Below are positions 21,690 through 30,450 of a stretch of 64,000 nt of DNA, piece after piece. Numbering within the stretch: the first letter of the stretch is position 1; every line of letters begins with the position of its first letter. Below the pieces are notes generated by a model that worked only from the letters and a program-made list of their open reading frames with translations, searched no databases and was not told where the DNA came from. Made by a program: the position numbers and the translations under genes. Origin of the DNA: VSJD01 sp041653875 (GTDB lineage Bacteria; Verrucomicrobiota; Kiritimatiellia; JAAZAB01); contig JBAZEM010000002.1 in the NCBI GenBank assembly GCA_041653875.1, positions 124,001-188,000 on the forward strand, in the 5' to 3' direction.

Positions 21690-21973
21690 AGAGAGGCCAG
21701 AGGCCAGAGGTCGGAGGTCAGAGGTCAGAAGTCAGAAGTCAGAGGTCAGAAGTCAGAGGTCAGAGGCCAGAGGTCAGACCGAAACCGATTCGATAATTCA
21801 GACTTCTGAATTCCTGTTCTGACTGATCTCTGATCTCTGATCTCTGATCTCTGATCGCTGATCTCTGATCTCTGATCGCTGATCTCTGATCTCTGATCGC
21901 TGATCTCTGACCTCTGATCGCTGATCGCTGATCGCTGATCTCTGACCTCTGACTTCTGACTTCTGGTTTTCTG
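21690..21973. repeat. Large facing heptamer arms (GAGGTCA / CTGATCT)
   Basis: The left arm (21690-21779) is about a dozen 7-nt units GAGGTCA/GAAGTCA/GAGGCCA; the right arm (about 21805-21972) is over twenty 7-nt units CTGATCT/CTGATCG ending in GACCTCT/GACTTCT. The two arms are complementary unit for unit. The right arm ends at the ATG of the PhnP-like gene. It is the largest array in the window. Confidence 0.9.
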
Positions 21974-22744
21974 ATGAAATTTACTTTTCTTGGCACCGGC
22001 ACTTCGAGCGGCGTGCCCGCCATCGGGTGCCGGTGCGCCGTCTGCCAATCCGGCGATCCGCGCAATAAACGCCGACGTTCCAGTCTCTATGTGCGGACGG
22101 CGGGCATGCACATTATCGTCGATACCCCGCCGGATTTCCGCGACCAGGCGCTGACCTTCGGCGTAAGCCGGGTGGATGCCGTGCTCATTACCCACGCCCA
22201 TGCCGACCATGTCTTCGGTTTCGACGATATCCGCCGGTTCAACGAGATTCAGGATGCCGTCATCCCGGTTTATGGCTCTCCCGCCACACTGGCGGCCATG
22301 AATCGGTTTTTTCCATACGTGCACCAAACGGCCCAGCCGGGGCTCTCCTATCCGCGCGTGGATTTCCAGGCAGTGGAGGCCCCCTTTGCGATTGGACCAG
22401 TGCGCATCGAACCCTTGGCGGTGGAACATGCCGGGATTGAAACCTACGGGTATCGGCTGGAGGCGGATGGACGCACGCTCGGCTATGTGCCCGATTGCCA
22501 CCGCTTGAGCGCGGCCGCGGCCCAGCGCCTGTGCGGACTGGATTGCCTGATTCTGGATGGCTTGCGCCGCAAGCCCCACCCCACCCATTTTTCGCTGGAC
22601 CAGAGCGTGGCCGAACTTAAACGCTTGGGCGCCCGCCGCTCGTTCATCACCCACATGACCCACGACCTGGACCACGCCGCCACTGCCCAAGCCCTGCCCG
22701 CCGGAGTCGAGATTCCTTACGACGGGCTGATTGTTGAGGTTTGA
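21974..22744 (+). CDS. PhnP-like metallo-beta-lactamase-fold phosphodiesterase
   Basis: 256 aa. Start MKFTFLGTGTSSGVPAIGCRCAVC carries the structural-zinc Cys cluster (CxCxxC) and the MBL beta strands of the PhnP/lipoate-associated subgroup. The active-site metal motif is THAHADHVFGFDDIRRF (about residue 75). PDCHRL, LDGLRRKPHPTHFS and FITHMTHDLDH supply the remaining His/Asp ligands. PhnP opens cyclic ribose phosphates during phosphonate use, but no phn genes are here, so the true substrate is open. The ATG directly abuts the heptamer array, with no visible ribosome site. Confidence 0.85.
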   Translation: MKFTFLGTGTSSGVPAIGCRCAVCQSGDPRNKRRRSSLYVRTAGMHIIVDTPPDFRDQALTFGVSRVDAVLITHAHADHVFGFDDIRRFNEIQDAVIPVYGSPATLAAMNRFFPYVHQTAQPGLSYPRVDFQAVEAPFAIGPVRIEPLAVEHAGIETYGYRLEADGRTLGYVPDCHRLSAAAAQRLCGLDCLILDGLRRKPHPTHFSLDQSVAELKRLGARRSFITHMTHDLDHAATAQALPAGVEIPYDGLIVEV

Positions 22745-23458
22745 CAACAGACAGGCGGGCCCGCCAAGTCATAGCTTGCAGGTGGTATATATTTAAGGTA
22801 GGCCTTCGGCAACTATGCCGTTCTATCGAACGGCCTCTACACCGGACGGCCTGTCTGAACTCGGCCAGAGGTGTAGCTGCGGTTCGATAGAACCGCTGTG
22901 TTTTGAATTTCCTATGCATCAAGGTAGGCCCCGCAAAGCGGGGCGAATTTTACTTTGCTGTAGCCCGCCTGCAACGCTGTAGCACTGCGGGCAGGCCGTC
23001 GGACGTTTAGGCCGACTCGCCTGGGCGAAGCGCTCCGGCGAAGCCTGGCGTTTTCGGTCAACCGCGCGAGCCTACCTGCCCGCATCGCTACGCGAAGCGT
23101 TGCAGGCGGGTCGTCTCGCGACTACAAACTTTGTCCGCCGGAGGCGGATCCGCCAATGGCGGAAAATTCCTGTACATCAAGGTAGGGGCCAGCCTCCGGC
23201 TGGCCCGTCTTCTTGTAATACGGCCCGGCCGGAGGCCGAGCCCTACCTTTTGAATTTCCTATGCATCAAATTAGGCCCCGAGGAACGGGGCGACTTTTTT
23301 ATGTAGAGCCGACTTTACGTCGGCTATCTTCGGCATAGGATAGCCGGTATTCCGCCGGAGGCGGATCCGCCTATGGCGGAAGATTACTTAGCATCCAGCG
23401 TAAGGCGGTCTGCTTGCCGCCGGCCAACAAACAGGCCTTCCCGCCGCACGGAATTCGG
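22745..23458. repeat. Repeat island of dispersed palindromic elements
   Basis: 714 nt without a credible gene. It holds double-hairpin B (22817-22896), an H element beginning TTTTGAATTTCCTATGCATC and ending in the GGCCCCG...CGGGGC hairpin (22900-22952; second copy 23246-23297), E (22964-22994 and 23076-23110), F (23017-23050), A (23133-23167 and 23350-23383), a GGCCAGCC...GGCTGGCC hairpin (about 23186-23210) and C (23303-23349). Similarity between copies is obvious by eye. Short open frames here are chance. Confidence 0.85.
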
Positions 23459-24418
23459 CTATGTCTCTTTAGGGTCAGTTAGGCCGGCGGTCTCGACGGT
23501 CACATGAACCAGCGATTCATACCGGCGCAAGCGCGCCTTGTAGTCCTCCGCCGGGAGAGGGTGCGCCGCGACGACAGCCACAATACAGGCGTACTTGTCT
23601 TGTCCGATCTTCCAGACATGCAGGTCGCTGACGCGGGCATCCGCGTCGCTTTCGATGGCGCTCCGTATCTTGCTTGTCAGTTCGTTGTGCGTTTCGCGAT
23701 CGAGCAGAATGCCTCCGGTTTCCGCCAATAGCAGGCAAGTCCATCGGATGATCATGCCTGCGCCTACGATGCCCATAAGCGGATCCAGCCAGTTCCAGTG
23801 TAGCAACTTCCCGCCAACAAGCGCGCCAATCGCCAACACCGAAGTCATGGCGTCCGCGACAACGTGCAGATAGGCCGCGCGAAGATTCAGGTTCTTATGG
23901 ATGGAGTTGTCAGCGTGGCCGCGAGGATCGCGATGCCGGCCGGCGTGTTCATGCTGACGGTCGCTCAACAGGAAAAGGCTCAACAGATTGACGGCCAGTC
24001 CGACGACCGCCACGAAGATGGCCTGGTTAAATTGGATCGGCGCCGGATGGAAAAGACGCAGAACGGAAATACCCGCCATGACAAGTCCGACCAAGCCAAG
24101 GAGAATGCCGCTTACGAACCCGCCCAGGACCTCGATTTTCCAAGTTCCGAAGGCGAAGCGCCTGTCCGCAATGTGGCGGCGGGCCAACACAAAGGCGCCC
24201 CAGGAAAGCGTCAGCGCCGCGGCGTGCGTGCTCATGTGCCAACCATCGGCAAACAGGGCCATCGAGTTGAACACCCAGCCGGCGACAACCTCGACGATCA
24301 TCATAACCACAGTCAGCAAGACAACCCGCATGGTTTTCTTTTCAGTCCGTCCCCCGCTGTGGTGGAAAACGTGCTGATGTTCGTAGCGGGATATGTCTTG
24401 CCTGTGCATGCGATTCAA
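23459..24418 (-). CDS. Cation diffusion facilitator, DmeF-like
   Basis: 319 aa. Six membrane segments of a CDF metal/H+ antiporter that exports divalent metals. After a His-containing N-terminus, segment 2 has MALFADGWHMSTHAAALTLS; the WHM-HA form is characteristic of the DmeF (Co/Ni) branch. Segment 5 has AYLHVVADAMTSVLAIGA with the conserved His/Asp site. The loop between segments 4 and 5 is His-rich (RQHEHAGRHRDPRGHADNS). The C-terminal cytoplasmic domain (DARVSDLHVWKIGQDKYACIV) is the usual metal-sensing fold. Single gene facing the repeat island. Metal specificity is inferred from subgroup resemblance. Confidence 0.88.
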   Translation of the reverse strand: MNRMHRQDISRYEHQHVFHHSGGRTEKKTMRVVLLTVVMMIVEVVAGWVFNSMALFADGWHMSTHAAALTLSWGAFVLARRHIADRRFAFGTWKIEVLGGFVSGILLGLVGLVMAGISVLRLFHPAPIQFNQAIFVAVVGLAVNLLSLFLLSDRQHEHAGRHRDPRGHADNSIHKNLNLRAAYLHVVADAMTSVLAIGALVGGKLLHWNWLDPLMGIVGAGMIIRWTCLLLAETGGILLDRETHNELTSKIRSAIESDADARVSDLHVWKIGQDKYACIVAVVAAHPLPAEDYKARLRRYESLVHVTVETAGLTDPKET

Positions 24419-24455
24419 TCCTTTTCGTGGAAACAGCCTGTAAAAAATGAAAGGG

Positions 24456-24526
24456 AGCGGGTGAAGGGAATTGAACCCTCACAACCAGCTTGGAAGGCTG
24501 GGGCTCTACCATTGAGCTACACCCGC
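24456..24526 (-). tRNA. tRNA-Gly (anticodon TCC)
   Basis: Cloverleaf on the minus strand: acceptor GCGGGTG/CACCCGC, D arm GCTC...GAGC, anticodon stem CCAGC/GCTGG with loop CTTCCAA (anticodon TCC), T arm with GGTTCAATTC. Discriminator U, as in glycine tRNAs. CCA is not encoded. Confidence 0.95.
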
Positions 24527-24530
24527 TTGC

Positions 24531-24861
24531 TGCCAGGGATTGAGCGACATCCCAACATAATACCGGCCAAGAGATGCCGAATGAGGGATATATACAAACA
24601 CAACGTGCTTTTCCAAAAACAACACACCCAGTCGCGCTAAAAGCGCGAAAACTTGGGAATCAAGCGGGAAGCATCATGGACGATAAACGGTAAAAACGTC
24701 AAGCATGTTTCTCGATGCGCCTTAGGCGAGGATTTGGGTTCTTGACTTGCCGGCTTGATCGCGGCATCCTCCAAGGATTGTATTTCGCGGTCATCTCCGT
24801 TTAAATTAAAATGACCGTGCATAACGAAATGCGTCCTTAAACAAACGCCACTGGCGACCAA
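24531..24861. other. Gene-free stretch
   Basis: About 330 nt between tRNA-Gly and the esterase gene. A minus-strand frame of 88 codons runs through it and into the esterase gene, without a ribosome site or a recognisable product. No repeat element or clear promoter seen. Confidence 0.5.
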
Positions 24862-25713
24862 ATGACCAAAGAACCCATGCGCGATATCGTTTATGTCGAA
24901 CACGAAGGCCGGCCGCTAAAACTGGACCTTTTCCTCCCGGAGGACTCCGAACTGCCATGTCCTGTCGTTGTCTGGGTTTGCGGAGGCGGATGGCAGGGCG
25001 GCGGCAAAGATCTGTTTCCGGATCACTGGTTCGTCGAATCCGGCATCGCCGTGGCGGCCATCGATTACCGCCTTAGCGCGGTGCGCGCATTCCCCGCCGC
25101 GATCGAGGATGTGCAGACGGCCGTTTGCTGGTTGCGCGCCCACGCCAAACAATATCGAATCGATCCCAATCGGATGGGTGCCTGGGGCAGCTCCGCCGGC
25201 GGACATTTGACGGCGCTCCTGGGAACATCCGCCGGCGTCAAGAATTGGAGCGTGCCGAAGCAACTGGCGGATCAATCGCGCGAGGTTCAGGCGGTTTGCG
25301 ATGTGAATGGGCCGAGCCTTCTTTCCCGCATGGCGGAACCGGAATTGAAGAAAGCCTACGCGCGTCTCTACCAAGTGGTTTCGTCCTTCCTGGGCGGTCC
25401 CATAGAAGATCGTATGACGTTGGCGAAAGAAGCAAGTCCGCTCACGCATGTCCATAGGGGGTGTCCGCCTTTTCTCATCTTTCACGGAACCGCGGACACG
25501 GTCGTCCCGTTCGACGAAGGCGTCCTGCTCCACAAAGCGCTGGAAAAGGCCGGGGTGGACGTCGAATTTCACGCCATGCAAGGCGAAGGACACGGTTATA
25601 CCATGCCCGCGATTATGGCGATGAATCGCAAGACACTCGAATTCTTCGTCCGAGTTCTGAAACCGGCGTCGGGCGGAGCGCGTTGCGCCTCACTCCATTC
25701 GTGGCAGGAGTGA
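24862..25713 (+). CDS. Alpha/beta hydrolase (esterase/lipase, BD-FAE-like)
   Basis: 283 aa, no signal peptide. The oxyanion region reads WVCGGGWQGGGKD (residues about 38-50, a CGGGW variant of HGGGW). The nucleophile elbow is GSSAGGH (about 112), the acid is in HGTADTVVPF (about 213), and the His is in QGEGHGY (about 243), so a full catalytic triad is visible. The fold matches carboxylesterases of the BD-FAE/acetyl-xylan-esterase-like group, suggesting removal of acyl groups from sugars or small esters. The last ten or so residues (GGARCASLHSWQE) look like read-through of non-conserved sequence. Substrate unknown. Confidence 0.85.
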   Translation: MTKEPMRDIVYVEHEGRPLKLDLFLPEDSELPCPVVVWVCGGGWQGGGKDLFPDHWFVESGIAVAAIDYRLSAVRAFPAAIEDVQTAVCWLRAHAKQYRIDPNRMGAWGSSAGGHLTALLGTSAGVKNWSVPKQLADQSREVQAVCDVNGPSLLSRMAEPELKKAYARLYQVVSSFLGGPIEDRMTLAKEASPLTHVHRGCPPFLIFHGTADTVVPFDEGVLLHKALEKAGVDVEFHAMQGEGHGYTMPAIMAMNRKTLEFFVRVLKPASGGARCASLHSWQE

Positions 25714-25965
25714 ATTTTGTTTTCCCGGCCAGACCATGGCCGCCCAGGCGCCGGACGTCCGGACGGAGAACCGATCGCCGGCCAATTACACGCTCCCATC
25801 AGGACGATGGCCGCTGTCCGCTTCGGCAGGCAACCGCAGTGCGCGCTTGACAACCCCGGGGACAATCCTTCATATTGTCCTTCACCAATGGATCAGGATT
25901 TCTTGTCGGCTCGCCCGCGGGTTTTCGCCGGCGTCCGACATTTGCCTTCGATTTTCCGATTGCAT

Positions 25966-26040
25966 GGGCCGTTAACTCAGTGGAAGAGTGCTATCCTCAC
26001 ACGGTAGAAGTCGCAGGTTCAAGCCCTGCACGGCCCACCA
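25966..26040 (+). tRNA. tRNA-Val (anticodon CAC)
   Basis: Acceptor GGGCCGT/ACGGCCC, anticodon stem CTATC/GGTAG with loop CTCACAC (anticodon CAC), T arm GCAGG-TTCAAGC-CCTGC, and an encoded 3' CCA, in contrast to tRNA-Gly at 24.5 kb where CCA is not encoded. Confidence 0.93.
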
Positions 26041-26077
26041 TGCTTCGCCCTTCCGGGCTACGCATGGCACAGCCATT

Positions 26078-26872
26078 TCATGCATCGGCGTCGGCGCCGC
26101 TGAAAGGCACCCACAGGTTTTTTTCGGTGCCGATCACGGTGCTGTAGGAATGCAGCATGCCGTAATTGGCGCTGGTGACGGCGTACCATTCGATGTTCTT
26201 GTTGTAGGCCAATTCATCCTTGATTTTATCCAACACCACCACGCTGGGTTTGTTTTCGGTATGCGCCTTGTGGATGAGATGCGCCTGATCCTCGGGTGTC
26301 AGGAACGAGTAGATCGGCGCCAGCGCGTGTTTGTCCACCGCATCGATGATATCCTCCGGGAAAACCTCGGCGCGCGGTTCGACATCCAGCGTAATGACGC
26401 TCAACTGACCGAACAATCCGCCCTTGGCTTCCGCCGCCGACATCGGGTAGGTCGTGAGGGCCGGGACGTTAACCCGCAGAGTGGCTTTGGCCGTCCCTTC
26501 GACGGAATGCGCCTTGACCGTATAAGCGCACAGGTAGCGGACCAGGCACTTCTCGCGCGAGACCGGCGTCAACTTCTCGTAAAAAAACGGGAATTCGAAG
26601 GACACCGTGACGGTGGAAGCCTGCAAGGCTTTAATGTAATCGACAATGTTTTTTTTGAGAGTTGCCGTTCCGATGCGGTCGCGGTGTTGATGGACGATTT
26701 GAATGAAAGTATCGATCCAACTCGCCTCGAATTCGTGCATAATGCGCGCCGATATGGAGATGCCCGCCACCGTCGTTTGCCCGTCGCTCGCGCTCCGGGA
26801 CATCACTTTGATGGGAAACGGCAAATCGCGCATGCCCACGTCAACGAGGAATTTTTTCCGCTGTGTTTTCAT
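26078..26872 (-). CDS. FolE2-type GTP cyclohydrolase homolog lacking catalytic residues
   Basis: 264 aa. It aligns end to end with FolE2 (type IB GTP cyclohydrolase): VGMRDLPFPIKV at the start, FFYEKLTPVSREKCLVRYLCAY, KATLRVNVPALTTYP, EDIIDAVDKHALAPIYSFL, ENKPSVVVLDKIKDEL, NIEWYAVTSANYGMLHSYS at the end. Yet the metal and active-site motifs of FolE2 are replaced: HMSRF by SWIDTF, the CPCS Cys by YPMS, GAHNQR by GGLFGQ, the Glu of VExSxxxPVY by Asp-Lys, and NHN by HSYS. It is probably not a GTP cyclohydrolase. GGAG precedes the ATG, which overlaps the upstream acetate-kinase-like gene by 4 bp. Confidence 0.8.
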   Translation of the reverse strand: MKTQRKKFLVDVGMRDLPFPIKVMSRSASDGQTTVAGISISARIMHEFEASWIDTFIQIVHQHRDRIGTATLKKNIVDYIKALQASTVTVSFEFPFFYEKLTPVSREKCLVRYLCAYTVKAHSVEGTAKATLRVNVPALTTYPMSAAEAKGGLFGQLSVITLDVEPRAEVFPEDIIDAVDKHALAPIYSFLTPEDQAHLIHKAHTENKPSVVVLDKIKDELAYNKNIEWYAVTSANYGMLHSYSTVIGTEKNLWVPFSGADADA

Positions 26873-27951
26873 TTTGTCTGCTCCTTTTTATTATCCAACG
26901 ATCGCATCGATCCCGCCAGCATGGCCCATCGATCATAAGCCATGACAAACACGGGCAGGCTTGAGTCCGCCGTCGAAACCCGTTGCGGCGCCCCGCCGCT
27001 CCGGAGGGCTTCCGGGCGAATGCGGATGCCAAGAAAAGCGAGGGCCAGGCCAAGCTCGCGGACAAACGGCATGATATCCAGGGACGGCGCGCCATGCAAG
27101 ACAAGCGCGTCGGCGCCGTCAAGCGCGGCCAATAAAGCGCCGATGGATTTCACAATCTGGTAGAGGAAAACGCGCCGCGCCAGGGACAGGCCGGGATGCG
27201 ACGACTGAACAAGAATATCGCCGAGCCGGCAGGGCTTGCCGGCCAGGGCGGAAAACCCGCTCTGCGTGGAAAGCAGGCGGTTAATGACGGAGTAGGTAAA
27301 CCCCGCCGCCTTGAGCTGGAAGATAATGGTCGGGTCGATGTCGCCGCAGCCTTCGGCCGACATAACGCCCTCCAGATGCGTAAACCCAACCGTTGTTTCC
27401 ACGGGATGGCCGTCCTCGATCGCCGCCAGGTTGGAATGATTGCCGAGATGAATACTGACGATTTTGCGCGCGGCGCCCCCGGTTAAGTCCTGAATGCGAT
27501 TCCAGACCCACGCATGACCCAGACCGAACCCGCCATAGCGATGCAATCCCTTGCGCGTGAGGGCATGCGGCACGGCGTAATCGCGGACATGGGGCGGCAG
27601 GCGCGCAAAAAAGGCCGTGTCGCACAAAAGGACATGGCGCGCGCGGGGCTGACACTCCATCCAGTGGCGGCAGGCGGCGAGGGTCAGGCTGTTGTGTTCG
27701 GGAAGCAGGTTGACACAGTCCTTCAAGCACGCCAGTGTTTCCGCAGTAATCGGAGCGACGGCATCCTTGATCAGGTCGCCGCCGTTATGCAAAACATAGC
27801 CGACCGACTGCACCTGGCCGCACCCATCGAGATCGGCTGCGATTTTTTCCTGCCAGCCGGCTTTGGCTTCCACGGCATGCGCGTCGGCGCCGCCATCACG
27901 AAGCAATCCCCATTGCATGCGGGGCGGCGCAGGATCAAACAGCAGAATCAT
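26869..27951 (-). CDS. Degenerate acetate kinase-like protein
   Basis: 360 aa, an acetokinase-family (ASKHA fold) protein. The first phosphate loop NxGSSS is replaced by FDPAPPRMQWG; HRxVHGG is VLHNGG without Arg; FDTAFH is CDTAFF; HLGNGxS is HLGNHSN; and the GTRxGDIDP Arg is lost (AEGCGDIDP). The final PTNEE is absent. The overall order, including GFTHLEGVM and DALVLHGA, is kept. It is likely inactive as acetate kinase, or acts on something else. GGAGGG precedes the ATG. It overlaps the intact acetate kinase upstream by 17 bp and the FolE2-like gene downstream by 4 bp. Confidence 0.8.
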   Translation of the reverse strand: MILLFDPAPPRMQWGLLRDGGADAHAVEAKAGWQEKIAADLDGCGQVQSVGYVLHNGGDLIKDAVAPITAETLACLKDCVNLLPEHNSLTLAACRHWMECQPRARHVLLCDTAFFARLPPHVRDYAVPHALTRKGLHRYGGFGLGHAWVWNRIQDLTGGAARKIVSIHLGNHSNLAAIEDGHPVETTVGFTHLEGVMSAEGCGDIDPTIIFQLKAAGFTYSVINRLLSTQSGFSALAGKPCRLGDILVQSSHPGLSLARRVFLYQIVKSIGALLAALDGADALVLHGAPSLDIMPFVRELGLALAFLGIRIRPEALRSGGAPQRVSTADSSLPVFVMAYDRWAMLAGSMRSLDNKKEQTK

Positions 27952-29173
27952 GCGCTTCCCTCCTTGCCATAAGCCTGGCGCCTTCCTCGGCGATGATCAG
28001 TTCCTCCTTGGTCGGCATACTCAGGACTTTAATACGCGAATCGGCGGCGCTGACCAGGGTGGCGTCCGTCAGGGACGCCTTGCGATTGGCCTCCCGGTCC
28101 AACTTCAATCCGCACCATTGCATGGCTTCGCAGGCTTTTTCGCGAACCAGCCAGTTGGTGACGCCGATATCGTCCGTAAAAACCAGGGCGTCCATGCCGC
28201 CCAGCGCCGCCACAAAACTTCCGATGTATTTTTTCAGCCGGTGCACATACATGCGCAGGGCCAATCCGGCGCGATCGTCTTCCTGGCCCGTCACGCCGCG
28301 AATAATATCGCGCAGATCGCTGGAAAAGCCGGCCACTCCCAAAAGCCCGCTTTTTTCGGTCAGCATGTTCAGGAGATCGTCCGGCCGCATATCATAAGTC
28401 ACCGCCAGATAAATTGCGAGCATCGGGTCGATATCCCCGCAACGGGTGCTCATCAGCAGTCCCATCAACGGCGAGTACCCCATGGAATTGTCCTGCGATG
28501 CGCCGTTGCGGATGGCGCTGACACTGGAGCCGCCCGTGCCAAGGTGACAAACCACCATCCTGGCTTTATCGGCGGGCAGGCCGAGCAGAGCCGGCGCGGC
28601 GCGCGCGATGTATTTATAGGACAATCCGTGAAAGCCGTATTTGCGGTAATGAAAGCGCTCGCGGATGCTTTGCGGCACGGGGTAGGTATAAGCATAATCC
28701 GGGATGGTGGCGTGAAAGGCGGTGTCGAACACGGCATAGGCCGGCAACCCCGGCATGGTCTTCCGGCATTCGTGTATGACCGAAAGCGAAACGGGATTGT
28801 GAATAGGCGCCAGGGGCACACATTGCCGCAAAAGCTCCACCACGCCGCGATCGATGATGGCGGACTCCTTGAAGAAATCGCCGCCATGCACAAAGCGATG
28901 GCCGATCATATCCACAGGCACATTCCTGGCGCGGATGTATTCCAGAATCCGCCGCGCCGCCGTGCGGTGATCCGGCAGTGGGACCACAACCTTGGCGGAG
29001 GTCCCATCCGCCTGGTATTGCAGGAAAGAAGCTTCTTTGCCCTCCACGCCGACCCGATGCGCTTTGGCCGAAAAAACCGGCTCGGCCTGCACGGTCTCGG
29101 CGCAACGGAATATTTTACATCCCAGCGAAGAACTGCCGCAATTGAAAACAAGGATATATTGCTCTTTTTTCAT
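27935..29173 (-). CDS. Acetate kinase family protein (first of three)
   Basis: 412 aa from ATG 29173, overlapping the murA stop by 4 bp; the open frame runs further up inside murA. Reaction of the family: acetate + ATP to acetyl phosphate. Catalytic markers present: FNCGSSS (Asn), HRFVHGG (Arg), FDTAFHATIP (Asp), YGFHGLS, HLGTGGSSVS (His), STRCGDIDP (Arg), PTKEE (Glu). It differs from the canonical copy at 32.9 kb in having FTDDIGVTNWLVR where others have FTAGIGENAPLVR, so the ATP-binding GIGEN is altered to DIGVT. It may have a changed substrate, or serve as a partner of the degenerate copy. Confidence 0.85.
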   Translation of the reverse strand: MKKEQYILVFNCGSSSLGCKIFRCAETVQAEPVFSAKAHRVGVEGKEASFLQYQADGTSAKVVVPLPDHRTAARRILEYIRARNVPVDMIGHRFVHGGDFFKESAIIDRGVVELLRQCVPLAPIHNPVSLSVIHECRKTMPGLPAYAVFDTAFHATIPDYAYTYPVPQSIRERFHYRKYGFHGLSYKYIARAAPALLGLPADKARMVVCHLGTGGSSVSAIRNGASQDNSMGYSPLMGLLMSTRCGDIDPMLAIYLAVTYDMRPDDLLNMLTEKSGLLGVAGFSSDLRDIIRGVTGQEDDRAGLALRMYVHRLKKYIGSFVAALGGMDALVFTDDIGVTNWLVREKACEAMQWCGLKLDREANRKASLTDATLVSAADSRIKVLSMPTKEELIIAEEGARLMARREAHDSAV

Positions 29174-30444
29174 GGCTCCCGCACAATGTCGGCGCCCAGG
29201 GCGCGCAGGCGCTCCTCCACGCGCTCGTAACCACGGTCGATCGCCTCGGCGTTGTTGATGACGCTCGCGCCCTTGGCGCAGAGCGCGGCGATCAGGAGCG
29301 CCATGCCGGCGCGGATGTCGGGGCTGAAAACCGGCGTGGCATGCAGGCTCGCGGGCCCGATCACCACCACGCGGTGCGGGTCGCATTGCACCAGGCGCGC
29401 GCCCATGCCGATGAGGCTGTCCACAAAATACATGCGGCTTTCGAACATTTTCTCGAAAAACAGCGTCGTGCCCTGCGCCTGCGTGCCGGCCACAATCGCC
29501 ACGCTCATGAGGTCGGACGGAAAATTCGGCCAGGGCCCGTCCTCAATCTTCGGCACGGCCAGCCCCAGCTCGGAACGCACACGCGGCCGCCGCCGTGTGA
29601 CAAGTTTTAGACCGTCCTCTCCCAGCGTCAAGGCCATGCCCAGCGTCTGGAACGGATGCAGGATCGGGGCCACATCGCGCTGGGACACGGGGGTAATCGC
29701 CAAGTCGCCGCCCGTGACCGCGGCGGCCGCCAGGAAACTGCCGATTTCAATGTGATCCGGCGCGACATCGTGCGCGGCCCCGTGCAGGGTTTCCACGCCT
29801 TCCACGCGCAGAAGGTTGGCGCCCAGCCCGGTAATCCGCGCGCCCATTTTCATAAGCAGGCTCCCCAGGTCCTGCACGTGCGGCTCGCAGGCCGCGTTAA
29901 ACAGGGTGGTCGCGCCCGGCGCCAATACGGCGGCCATCAGGATGTTTTCGGTCGCCGTGACGCTGGCCTCGTCGAGCAGGATATCGGCCCCGCGCAAAGT
30001 CCGCCGCCGGAAGGTGAAATGTTCGCCGCCGGTAATCTCGATCCCCAGCGCGCGCAGTCCCAAAAGGTGCGAATCCAACCGCCGCCGGCCGATGACGTCC
30101 CCGCCCGGCGGAAAAATCACGGCGCGTCCGTGGCGCGCGGCCAGAGGACCGGCAAATAAAATGGAAGACCGCACCTTGCGGCAAAGTTCACGGCTGAGCC
30201 GGCGCTTGCGGATGCCCCGGGCGCACAGCCGGACGGTGCGCTCCTTCTGGTTCACGCCGACCCCCAGTTCGGCCAGGATGGCCAGCATGGTGGCCACGTC
30301 CTCGATGCGGGGCACATTGCGCAATTCGAGTTCCTCATCGGTCAACAGGCAGGCCGCCAGCATGGGCAGAACGGCGTTCTTGTTGCCCGCCGGCTGGAAC
30401 GCGCCGCCGATCTTGCGCCGACCGTTGATGATGAAGCGTGACAT
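29170..30444 (-). CDS. murA: UDP-GlcNAc 1-carboxyvinyltransferase, Asp-type
   Basis: 424 aa. First committed step of peptidoglycan synthesis (PEP + UDP-GlcNAc). Motifs: AGNKNAVLPMLAA (Lys22 region), GPLAARHGRA, FPPGGDVIGRRRLD, SVTATENILMAAV, EIGSFLAAAAVTGG, NFPSDLMS (Asp305 region), IDRGYERVEERLRALGADI at the end. In the flexible loop the Cys that fosfomycin alkylates (E. coli Cys115, GGCxIG) is Asp (residue about 116, GGDVIG). Asp at this position is known to give natural fosfomycin resistance in Mycobacterium and Chlamydia. It lies 6 bp downstream of tkt, outside the dcw cluster. Confidence 0.95.
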   Translation of the reverse strand: MSRFIINGRRKIGGAFQPAGNKNAVLPMLAACLLTDEELELRNVPRIEDVATMLAILAELGVGVNQKERTVRLCARGIRKRRLSRELCRKVRSSILFAGPLAARHGRAVIFPPGGDVIGRRRLDSHLLGLRALGIEITGGEHFTFRRRTLRGADILLDEASVTATENILMAAVLAPGATTLFNAACEPHVQDLGSLLMKMGARITGLGANLLRVEGVETLHGAAHDVAPDHIEIGSFLAAAAVTGGDLAITPVSQRDVAPILHPFQTLGMALTLGEDGLKLVTRRRPRVRSELGLAVPKIEDGPWPNFPSDLMSVAIVAGTQAQGTTLFFEKMFESRMYFVDSLIGMGARLVQCDPHRVVVIGPASLHATPVFSPDIRAGMALLIAALCAKGASVINNAEAIDRGYERVEERLRALGADIVREP

Positions 30445-30450
30445 GGCGGT

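Noticed and set aside
21690..21973. CRISPR array downstream of hppA
   Set aside because: Dense short-unit repeats without unique spacers and no cas genes nearby.
23100..23306. 68-codon plus-strand gene in the repeat island
   Set aside because: Made entirely of dispersed palindromic elements; sequence is Arg/Pro-rich as expected of chance frames.
24637..24903. 88-codon minus-strand gene
   Set aside because: No ribosome site or recognisable product, and it overlaps the well-supported esterase start on the other strand.
25966..26040. tRNA-Val as an attachment site for an island
   Set aside because: No duplicated 3' tRNA end, integrase or foreign gene block found next to it.
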